Assembly (NCBI GenBank): GCA_934661375.1
Contig: CAKUJH010000001.1
Location: 1 to 64,000, forward strand
Source: an uncultured Victivallales bacterium
Lineage (GTDB): Bacteria > Verrucomicrobiota > Lentisphaeria > Victivallales > UBA1829
Length of the DNA: 64,000 bases
Direction: 5' to 3'
In this document: positions 17,335 through 24,295 of the stretch, one piece after another
How the letters are laid out: every line of letters starts with the position of its first letter
How positions within the stretch are numbered: position 1 is the stretch's first letter
The notes under the pieces: generated by a model
Told to the model about the DNA's origin: nothing
The model's input: only the letters and a program-made list of their open reading frames with translations
Databases searched by the model: none
Position numbers and translations under genes: made by a program

Positions 17335-18483
17335 TTACGGACGCACCCAGCGCGGCTTCCCGGCAATCCAGGTTTCCAGCACTTTCCATTCGGAATCCAT
17401 GATCACCAGATCCGCCTCGTAACCCGGTTCCAGACGTCCGCGTTTTCCAAGGTTCAAGGACTGCGCCTGATTCCAGGATGTGCTTTTGACAGCTTCCTTC
17501 GGCGGCAGACCGGTTGTCCGCAGTACCCGCCGAAAACCATCGTCATACAGTCCCGTACTGCCGGCGACCCTGCCGTTTTCCAACGTGGCTCTGCCGTTTT
17601 TCACAAACACCGGCAAGCCGCCCAGCGAATATTGACCGTCCGGCATTCCCGCCGCGCGCATGGCGTCCGTGATGATCATGACACGCTCCGGACCTTTCAG
17701 CCGGAAAATGATGTCAATCATTTCATCACAGAGATGCACGCCGTCGCAAATCGTTTCCACAAATACATCCCCCGCGCGCAGACCGCCGCCCACAAAGCCG
17801 AATTTCAGATGATGCATCGGCGTCAGCACATTGCAGAAATGCGTCAGATGCTTCATGCCCGCCGCGCGTGCCGGTTCAAAAAGGTTATACTCCGCCAGCG
17901 AATGCGCCCCGGACGGCATGATGCCGAGTCTGCGCAGTTCCCGGATAAATTCCAGGCTTCCCGGCAGTTCCGGCGAAAAGGATACTTTCCGGACCGGGCA
18001 GATGTCATTCCATTTCTTCACCAGTTCAATATCCGGATTCCGCAGAAATTCCGGATTCTGTGCGCCCGCGCCTTCCGGGGCTATGAAAGGTCCTTCCAGA
18101 TGCACACCGAGCAGCTGCGCTCCGTCCCTGTTGTTCCGGCGGTAGTCTTCCGCACAGCGGCAGGTACGGCTGATGTCCTTCTCGCTGATCGTCAGGGTCG
18201 TTGCCAGAAATCCGGTAACGCCTTCCGACAGTTTTCCGCAGCCGATGGTATGGAATGCCTCCGGCGTGGCGTCGGAAAAATCCATGTTGCCGCGTCCGTG
18301 ACAATGAATGTCGATGAATCCGGGCAGCACACTTTTCCCGGTCAGATCATATACCTTGTCGGCAGCGGGCGGTTCCTCGCCGGGAAAAACAATCCGGTCC
18401 ACTTTGCCGTCATCCAGCAGCAGGGAGGCGGTCAGGTCAAAATCGGGTGTAACCAGACGGCAGTTGCTCAACAGCGTCTTCAT
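17335..18483 (-). CDS. nagA: N-acetylglucosamine-6-phosphate deacetylase
   Basis: 382-aa amidohydrolase that removes acetate from GlcNAc-6-P. The HxH metal site is IDIHCHGRGNMDF, and GVHLEGPFI, SGAHSLAEY, THFCNVLTPMHH and IITDAMRAAGM complete the family pattern. It starts 7 bp after nagB, giving one operon. The product glucosamine-6-P is the substrate of NagB, so the pair feeds amino-sugar catabolism or peptidoglycan recycling. Confidence 0.95.
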   Translation of the reverse strand: MKTLLSNCRLVTPDFDLTASLLLDDGKVDRIVFPGEEPPAADKVYDLTGKSVLPGFIDIHCHGRGNMDFSDATPEAFHTIGCGKLSEGVTGFLATTLTISEKDISRTCRCAEDYRRNNRDGAQLLGVHLEGPFIAPEGAGAQNPEFLRNPDIELVKKWNDICPVRKVSFSPELPGSLEFIRELRRLGIMPSGAHSLAEYNLFEPARAAGMKHLTHFCNVLTPMHHLKFGFVGGGLRAGDVFVETICDGVHLCDEMIDIIFRLKGPERVMIITDAMRAAGMPDGQYSLGGLPVFVKNGRATLENGRVAGSTGLYDDGFRRVLRTTGLPPKEAVKSTSWNQAQSLNLGKRGRLEPGYEADLVIMDSEWKVLETWIAGKPRWVRP

Positions 18484-18490
18484 GACAGCC

Positions 18491-19267
18491 TCAGCCCAGG
18501 GTGATTTCGTCGGCAGTGTAGATGATTTCGGAATCCTTGTGCGTCAGCAGGTAGGACGCCGGAAGTTCCGAAGTCGGCTGATCAAGATGTTTCATCACCG
18601 TCAGAGGTTTCGCCTGTTCCGGAAAACACGCCAGCAGCAGAAGTTTTCCCGCGGCGACAATCGGCTTCATGCCCATGGAGACCGCATGACGCGGCACCAG
18701 TTTGTCATCGTTTCCGGCGGTCAGACGGGAGTTGGTGGCAATCGTCATGGCTTTGAGAGCGACAATCCGGGTCGGCAGTTCCGCAAACTGTTCCGCCGTG
18801 ATTTCATCCTTGCTGACCGGTTCGTTGAAAGCGATATGCCCGTTGAACCCGATGCCGAGCAGCTGAAGATCAATGCCGCCGGCAGCAGCCAGTTCCGCAT
18901 CGAATTTTTCCGGGGCAACCGGATCCGGAAAATGAATGTGATCCTCGGTCAGTCCCAGCGAAGGATCAATATGGCGGAACAGATTTTCGTGCATGTAAGT
19001 GTAATAACTCAGCGGATGATCATGCGCAACCGGTTTGCCGTCAATCACGTATTCATCCAGATTGTACGTGTAGAGCTTGGAAAGATCGGTTCTGTTTTCG
19101 TTGAACATTTTCGCCAGAGCCGGATACAGTTCCAGCATGGTGTTCCCGGTTGCCAGACCGAGGTTGAAACGTTTGCCCTGGGCGATTTTCGCAGCAACTG
19201 CGTTATAGATGATTTCCGCACCCATCCGGCTCATTTCATGATAATCCTTGACTGACGTCCATTTCAT
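18491..19267 (-). CDS. nagB: glucosamine-6-phosphate deaminase
   Basis: 258-aa isomerase/deaminase producing fructose-6-P and ammonia. Signature stretches: LGLATGNTMLELY, YNLDEYV and LLGIGFNGHIAFNEP with the catalytic Asp/Glu/His set. It is the first gene of nagBA, behind a consensus promoter whose start region is covered by a palindrome. That points to repression in the absence of amino sugars. No regulator gene is adjacent. Confidence 0.95.
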   Translation of the reverse strand: MKWTSVKDYHEMSRMGAEIIYNAVAAKIAQGKRFNLGLATGNTMLELYPALAKMFNENRTDLSKLYTYNLDEYVIDGKPVAHDHPLSYYTYMHENLFRHIDPSLGLTEDHIHFPDPVAPEKFDAELAAAGGIDLQLLGIGFNGHIAFNEPVSKDEITAEQFAELPTRIVALKAMTIATNSRLTAGNDDKLVPRHAVSMGMKPIVAAGKLLLLACFPEQAKPLTVMKHLDQPTSELPASYLLTHKDSEIIYTADEITLG

Positions 19268-19293
19268 TTGAACTACTCCTTGTTTGATGGTTT

Positions 19294-19309
19294 AGTAACG
19301 CGTGTTACT
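19294..19309. promoter_or_regulatory. palindromic operator of nagBA
   Basis: AGTAAC and GTTACT half-sites separated by four bases, placed immediately downstream of the -10 box and covering the likely transcription start. This is a classical repressor position. The half-site does not match E. coli NagC sites; a LacI- or GntR-type repressor is the best guess. Confidence 0.65.
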
Positions 19310-19311
19310 AT

Positions 19312-19339
19312 ATTATATCACATCCTGACGGAGTGTCAA
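19312..19339 (-). promoter_or_regulatory. consensus sigma-70 promoter of nagBA
   Basis: On the minus strand a perfect TTGACA (19334-19339), a 16-nt spacer and a perfect TATAAT (19312-19317). It is the strongest-looking promoter in the window, so it very probably needs the adjacent operator to keep it off. Confidence 0.85.
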
Positions 19340-19359
19340 TACCGGATTTGGAAAAATTC

Positions 19360-19390
19360 AAAAAAAAGACGCTGCACAATAACAGCGTCT
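19360..19390 (-). terminator. terminator of the LemA cluster
   Basis: A perfect 8-bp stem AGACGCTG/CAGCGTCT (19367-19390) with an 8-nt loop, followed on the minus strand by seven or more T. It lies 20 bp after the lemA stop and insulates the nagB promoter. Confidence 0.9.
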
Positions 19391-19409
19391 CGTCATTTCA
19401 GCGGAAAAA

Positions 19410-19982
19410 TCAGAACTTCACATCCGGAACCTGTTCAACCGCCTGGCGTCCCTTCGGAGCTTCAAAATACTCCCGTTTTTTCAATTCCAGTCCGGCGGCG
19501 AACAGGGACCCTGGAAAACTCCGGATCGCGTAATTGAACTCTTTCGCCGCCCTGTTGTAATTCATCCGCGCCACGGCAATCCTGTTTTCCGTGCCGGCAA
19601 GTTCATCCTGCAGACGCAGAAAACTGCTGTCCGCTTTCAAAGTCGGGTAATTTTCCGCAACAGCCAGCAAACGTCCCAGTGCGCCGTTCAATCCGGCTTC
19701 CGCTTCGGCTTTCTGCTGCGGTCCGGACGCGGAAAGCAGACGCGAACGCGCCGCAGCCAGTTCCGTGAAGATCTTTTCTTCATGCTTGGCGTAGCCCTTG
19801 ACTGTATTGACCAGATTCGGAATCAGATCCGCGCGACGCTGCAGCTGGTTTTCAATCTGGCTCCAGTTCTCGTTGACCGTTTCGTCCAGCCGGATCAGTC
19901 TGTTTTTCGATAAAACGACAAAGAGTGCCGCAACGATCACGGCGACGACAACACATCCGACAACGATCCATACATTTTTCAT
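19410..19982 (-). CDS. lemA: LemA family protein
   Basis: 190-aa membrane-anchored helical protein. One N-terminal transmembrane segment (about 4-25) is followed by the LemA coiled-coil domain with VNENWSQIENQLQRRADLIPNLV, ENYPTLKADSSFLRLQ and NRAAKEFNYAIRSFPGS segments that define the family. Molecular function is unknown, although LemA genes commonly sit beside TPM (YgcG) genes, as here. AGGAAAG precedes the ATG at 19980-19982. Confidence 0.93.
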   Translation of the reverse strand: MKNVWIVVGCVVVAVIVAALFVVLSKNRLIRLDETVNENWSQIENQLQRRADLIPNLVNTVKGYAKHEEKIFTELAAARSRLLSASGPQQKAEAEAGLNGALGRLLAVAENYPTLKADSSFLRLQDELAGTENRIAVARMNYNRAAKEFNYAIRSFPGSLFAAGLELKKREYFEAPKGRQAVEQVPDVKF

Positions 19983-20023
19983 GATTTATCTTTCCTGTTT
20001 TTAAGTTGTATTCTGACTTCTGT

Positions 20024-20725
20024 TCACCAGCGGGAAGAAGCGCCGCCTCCGCCGCCGGAACCGCCTCCGCCGCTGTAACCTCCGCCGCTGTAACCGCCGC
20101 CGCTGTAGCCTCCGCCGGAACTGCTTCCCCTTCCGGTTCTGTCCGGCTTCACAAAAATACTGATCAGCAGAACTATTATCACTACAGCCAGCTGCGAATA
20201 GAATGACCAGTCAACCTTCTGTTCTTCCGGTGGAGCGATCTTCTCCAGCTGCGTTTTTTTTCCGGTGATGAAATCCTCCATGCTGCCGACCGCGTGGACA
20301 ATGCCGTCCGCATATTTTTTCTTCCGGAAATATGGTCCGAGCCCGCGGAGGATGTCTCCGGCACGGGCATCATTCACCACGCCTTCCCAGCCGTAACCGA
20401 TTTCCAGCCGCATTTGCCGTGAATCGGGAATCAACAGCAGAACGGCTCCATTGTCTTTGCCTTTCATTCCGATTTTCCAGGTATTGAGCAGGGCAAGACC
20501 GGCTTCTTCAATGGAAACATCCTTCAACGGCGGAAGCAAAGCCACGGCAAGCTGTCCGCCGGTGGCCTCTTCAAACGTCTTGATGCGTTTTTCAATCAGA
20601 GTGCGGTCTTCCCCATTCAGCGTTCCGGTTTTATCGACAACACGCCCGGTCAGCTCCGGGACGTCAAACGCCCCTGCCGACAGGACACAGGCAAAAGTCA
20701 GGATCAATGCGAATACAGAACGCAT
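20024..20725 (-). CDS. TPM-domain (YgcG-like) membrane protein
   Basis: 233-aa protein with a signal peptide (about 1-19), an exported TPM domain (about 25-150: RVVDKTGTLNGEDRTLIEKR, GYGWEGVVNDA), a transmembrane segment around 175-192 and a tail of Gly/Ser/Tyr repeats ending GGASSRW. TPM domains have been linked to phosphatase or protein-folding roles, but activity here is unknown. AAAGGAGA precedes the ATG at 20723-20725. It is 41 bp from lemA, the usual pair. Confidence 0.9.
   Translation of the reverse strand: MRSVFALILTFACVLSAGAFDVPELTGRVVDKTGTLNGEDRTLIEKRIKTFEEATGGQLAVALLPPLKDVSIEEAGLALLNTWKIGMKGKDNGAVLLLIPDSRQMRLEIGYGWEGVVNDARAGDILRGLGPYFRKKKYADGIVHAVGSMEDFITGKKTQLEKIAPPEEQKVDWSFYSQLAVVIIVLLISIFVKPDRTGRGSSSGGGYSGGGYSGGGYSGGGGSGGGGGASSRW
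20065..20120. repeat. 15-bp tandem repeat inside the TPM gene
   Basis: Three near-identical 15-bp units encode repeated YSGGG in the glycine-rich tail. Slippage could change tail length between strains. Confidence 0.7.
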
Positions 20726-20754
20726 GAGCGGCTTTCTCCTTTAGAAGGTTGAGT

Positions 20755-22116
20755 TCAGAAAACCCGGACTTTGCGGGGAGCCAGTTTCTTCTCGGCTTCC
20801 GCTTTCATGGTCCGTTCCACTTTGAGAGTCTGCAAAAGCGGCAGAGATTCCGCAACCGACAAATCAAAACCGTCGCATTCGGCATTCAGCGAACGCAGAT
20901 TCCGGCATTTGCCGACCGCTGCGAAATTCGCAATTTTAGTTCCGTCCAGGTTCAGTGTTTTCAATTTTTCCAGAGATCCGACCCAGGTCAAATCCACCGT
21001 CTTCTTCGATTTCGGATTCACGCTCGACAGATTCAGGTCTTCCAGCGGAGAAGCGGCAAGAACTGCCAGTTTCGCTTCGTTCTGGATTTCAGTTCCGGAC
21101 AGCGATAATTTTTTCAGAGGAGCTTTGCTCAATCCATCCGCAAACTGCGCAACATCAACCGTATGACGCATTCTCCAGATCTTCAGCTCTTCCAGCGCGG
21201 CACAGCGGCCAAGCGGTTCATAAGATTTATAGGTCTCGGCGAAAATCTGAAGTTTTTTCAGTTTCGGCAGCTGCGGCGCCCAGGACAGATCATCCATCTG
21301 CGACAATCCGGCATGAACATCTTCCAGCGTCTTGATCGAGGCCAGGGCATTGTAATCCCTGATCCGTTTCGTCGCATAAATCATAATCCGTTTCAAGGTT
21401 TTCGACGCAGACAGCGGGGCCAAGTCCAGATCGGACGAACCATACAAGTTGAGGTAGTTCAGTTTCGGCAGTTTCGCCACCGGAGCAAGATCAAGGCCGT
21501 GGACATATTGCAGCGCCACCGTGCCCAGCAACGGGAGAGCGGACAGAGCGGACAAATCCACGGGACCGCCGTTATAAGACAGATTGAACGTCCGCAATCC
21601 GCCGCAGTTTTCGATTCCGGCAGCCGATTTGAACGTCGCCGGAGCATGACTGATTTCAAGACTCCGCAGACGGGTCAGCCGGGAACAGAAACTCAGATCC
21701 GCAGACGCGAATCCCACTTTCTTCAGAGAAAGCTGTTCCAGCGCGATGCAGTCGCCCAGAGCCGACACATCCTTCACCAGCGGCGTTTTTTCCAGGGTCA
21801 GCCGGGTTATTCCGCCCAGTTTCTTCAGCGGAGCCAGCGAAGTCAATGCGGGACAGTCCTTGATGGAAAGCTGGATGGACTGAAAGTTGCTGAATTTCTC
21901 CGCCGCCAGCGCCAAATCCGCATCGGAGCATTTTTTCAGTTCCAGCGAAATTCTCCGGAAAGTACCGCGTTTTTTCTGAAAATCGGCTATCGCCTGCGAA
22001 ATGTTCTGTTCCGTCAGAGCCTCGTCAAAACTGATCCGGCTTCCGGAGACCTGAATTTTCGCCCAGCATGGAATCGCCGACAGGGCGGCGAGCAGGACCA
22101 ATAATTTTCCGTTCAT
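20755..22116 (-). CDS. secreted leucine-rich-repeat-like protein
   Basis: 453-aa protein with a signal peptide (LLVLLAALSAIPCWA) and about fifteen irregular LRR-like units built on LxxLxLxxxxxxDLSxL patterns, for example LKTLNLDGTKIANFAAVGKCRNLRSL. No enzyme motif is visible, so a binding or scaffold role in the periplasm is the simplest idea. AAAGGA precedes the ATG at 22114-22116. It lies between TMEM43-like and TPM genes on the same strand with short gaps. Confidence 0.8.
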   Translation of the reverse strand: MNGKLLVLLAALSAIPCWAKIQVSGSRISFDEALTEQNISQAIADFQKKRGTFRRISLELKKCSDADLALAAEKFSNFQSIQLSIKDCPALTSLAPLKKLGGITRLTLEKTPLVKDVSALGDCIALEQLSLKKVGFASADLSFCSRLTRLRSLEISHAPATFKSAAGIENCGGLRTFNLSYNGGPVDLSALSALPLLGTVALQYVHGLDLAPVAKLPKLNYLNLYGSSDLDLAPLSASKTLKRIMIYATKRIRDYNALASIKTLEDVHAGLSQMDDLSWAPQLPKLKKLQIFAETYKSYEPLGRCAALEELKIWRMRHTVDVAQFADGLSKAPLKKLSLSGTEIQNEAKLAVLAASPLEDLNLSSVNPKSKKTVDLTWVGSLEKLKTLNLDGTKIANFAAVGKCRNLRSLNAECDGFDLSVAESLPLLQTLKVERTMKAEAEKKLAPRKVRVF

Positions 22117-22152
22117 AAGAGAGCAATCCTTTCTTGTGCGTCTTTTATTCTG

Positions 22153-23349
22153 TTATGCGGCAGCCGCGGCTGCTTTGCGTTTCTTCGCTTCATTGCGCTT
22201 CCGGATCAGAAACACCAGTCCGGCAATACCGATCACGATCAGCGGCACTGCGATCAGCGGACGGTAGAACAGCCAGGCAACGGCGATCGTGAACAGCGTG
22301 CAGGGCATGGCAATCAGGAAGGACACCAGGGAAACCCCCGCCCCGATCAGATCGCCGACCAGCGGAATCACATCCGCCAGGACGGAAAGCGGACGCAGCA
22401 CCATGCCAAGTCCGATATACATCAGCAGGAATCCGGCAATGCGCAGGATCCATGTCATGACGCTGTTGGATTTCTGTGCGCTCTGGAACATGGCATCCGC
22501 ACTCTTGAGCGAATCCGTCATCAGCAGAATCGTGCCGTCCTTGACCGTGTACGGACTGAAAGTCTGGCCCTGCTGTTTCGCCACCACACTCACGTCGTGC
22601 GGAACGACACTGGCATACGTGACCCGGACATCGCCGATTTCCTGCGTTCCGGATGCCCGTTCGACCGCCGGGGAATCATCCTGAGGCTGTTTTTCCGGAA
22701 CATGATAAATATAAATGACATTGTCCCTGACATATCCTTGGCGTCCGCCGGTCAGCTGGTAATCCGCCGGCAGTTCATGAGGTTTGGACTGGCCGATCAT
22801 GCCGATCATGTTCTCCGGCAGCTGGAATGCGCCCAGTTTCACATCGCCCGCCTGCCATTTCTGCGCGGCAAACGGGAAATTATCCGGATTGTCATGACCG
22901 GCTTCCTTGAAACCGGCGGACGGGATCAGCTTGTCGCTCCAGGCTTTTTCATAAGTGTAAACCGTCGTCTTTTTTTCTCCGCCGCCCAGCTTCTTTTCCG
23001 TTTTGCTGGAACTTTTTTCGCTCCACTGATACATTTCAACTTTGCGGATCAGCCGAATCCCCTTCACGCTGATTCCGAATTCCGGGTCTGTCAAGGTGGC
23101 GTCGGACACCAGTTTTCCGGAGACATGCACCAGTTTCCCTTCGTTTTCCGGCAGAACTTTATCCGATTCCACGGAAATCACAGAAGATGCCCCCGCCGCC
23201 AGCGTCTGCGCCCGTTTCACCGCGCGTCCTTCATTCCAGAACAGCAGCGGGAATGCCACGATGAACAAAATGATCCCCGTAAACACTCCCTTGATTGCCC
23301 CGCCCAGCCGGACGAAATACGACGTTTCCTGAACTTCTGTTACAGCCAT
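22153..23349 (-). CDS. TMEM43 family membrane protein
   Basis: 398-aa membrane protein. One transmembrane segment (about 19-38, ending FWNEGRAVKRA, a family hallmark), a large extracytoplasmic domain (about 40-280), then three or four C-terminal transmembrane helices and a basic tail. The FWNEGRAV motif and topology match bacterial homologues of eukaryotic TMEM43/LUMA. The ATG at 23347-23349 has AAAGGG upstream; the open frame continues upstream but with no family-like sequence. Function in bacteria is unknown. Confidence 0.85.
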   Translation of the reverse strand: MAVTEVQETSYFVRLGGAIKGVFTGIILFIVAFPLLFWNEGRAVKRAQTLAAGASSVISVESDKVLPENEGKLVHVSGKLVSDATLTDPEFGISVKGIRLIRKVEMYQWSEKSSSKTEKKLGGGEKKTTVYTYEKAWSDKLIPSAGFKEAGHDNPDNFPFAAQKWQAGDVKLGAFQLPENMIGMIGQSKPHELPADYQLTGGRQGYVRDNVIYIYHVPEKQPQDDSPAVERASGTQEIGDVRVTYASVVPHDVSVVAKQQGQTFSPYTVKDGTILLMTDSLKSADAMFQSAQKSNSVMTWILRIAGFLLMYIGLGMVLRPLSVLADVIPLVGDLIGAGVSLVSFLIAMPCTLFTIAVAWLFYRPLIAVPLIVIGIAGLVFLIRKRNEAKKRKAAAAAA

Positions 23350-23473
23350 AGCAATACCCTTTCTTTCTTCAATTGTTGACGGCTTGAAGCTCGCACTGTA
23401 AGTGCCTGTATTGGGTATTAATATAACATATTTTCGCAAATTCAAGCAGAAATAAAGAAAAATACCGTTTTTT

Positions 23474-24211
23474 TCAGGGACGGTAAAACAGGTATGTAGA
23501 CAGCAAATCTGCCTCAAATGCACTGCCGGTTTGCGGAAATTTTCCGGAGAGCAGCTGTTTTTCCCAGTCGCACAGCATACGCCACACCTCGTCCAGGCGC
23601 ACCGTATATTCATGCGGAAACTCCGCCGAAGTAATGCCGGACACATCCGAACGGACCGTCCAAAAAATATTCCGGCACAAAGTGCGGATATGGATCAGTT
23701 TCAATTCAGCCGGTTCTATTTTTTCCGGTACGCGTCCCCGCGCCGCCAGACAGCAGAAGGTAGGAATCACACTGTTGAAAAACGGACGGGCGCACGGACC
23801 GAAGGTGTTGGGCATCAGCAAGGTTGTAAAAGAATTGCCCGTGCGGTCCGCCCACTGTTCCAGCAGTTCACGGGATTTCCGTTTGGATTCGTGATACGGC
23901 AGAGGGCGGTTTTCATGCGTGGTTGACGCCAGATAAACATGCACCCGGCTTCCCGTCCGTTCCAGAGCGGCGATCAATGCGGACGTCAGCGCAAGATTGG
24001 TCTTCAGCAGATATTCTCCGTCCTCGTGACGGCTCAACCCGGCAAAATGCACAATGGCATTGCAGTTCGTCACAAAGCGATCCATTTCCTGCGGACAGCT
24101 GAACGCCGAACGCGGACAGACTACATAACGGTAAGGTTCACCCGTCATTTCAATCCAGCGCAGAAACGCACTGCCGATAAACCCTTCCGCCCCCGTAATC
24201 CCGATAATCAT
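23474..24211 (-). CDS. NAD-dependent epimerase/reductase, CapF-like N-terminal domain
   Basis: 245-aa short-chain dehydrogenase/reductase. The nucleotide fold begins MIIGITGAEGFIGSAFLRW, and the active site is YHESK, preceded by ASTTHENR. The overall pattern resembles the reductase domain of CapF/WbjC, which makes UDP-N-acetyl-fucosamine precursors, but the C-terminal cupin domain is missing. The ATG at 24209-24211 has GGAG; upstream in-frame ATGs fall in the terminator of the previous gene. The product probably modifies a nucleotide sugar for an envelope glycan. Confidence 0.75.
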   Translation of the reverse strand: MIIGITGAEGFIGSAFLRWIEMTGEPYRYVVCPRSAFSCPQEMDRFVTNCNAIVHFAGLSRHEDGEYLLKTNLALTSALIAALERTGSRVHVYLASTTHENRPLPYHESKRKSRELLEQWADRTGNSFTTLLMPNTFGPCARPFFNSVIPTFCCLAARGRVPEKIEPAELKLIHIRTLCRNIFWTVRSDVSGITSAEFPHEYTVRLDEVWRMLCDWEKQLLSGKFPQTGSAFEADLLSTYLFYRP

Positions 24212-24230
24212 AGAAGTATTCTCCATAAAA

Positions 24231-24268
24231 AACGAGCCCGGCATTCCACGCAGGAAACCGGACCCGTT
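24231..24268 (-). terminator. terminator after the symporter gene
   Basis: A long imperfect hairpin (AACGgG..CCGG against CCGG..CTCGTT) is followed on the minus strand by TTTTTT. It separates the symporter from the epimerase. The other strand also carries T-rich sequence, so it may work both ways. Confidence 0.7.
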
Positions 24269-24295
24269 CAGTTTTTTCAATAAAGAAGACAGCGG

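Noticed and set aside
20065..20120. Tandem repeat that could suggest a CRISPR or mobile element
   Set aside because: The 15-bp units are in frame and encode the glycine-rich tail of the TPM protein.
23350..23646. Upstream extension of the TMEM43-like gene
   Set aside because: The added 99 residues are not family-like and the ATG at 23347-23349 has a good ribosome site.
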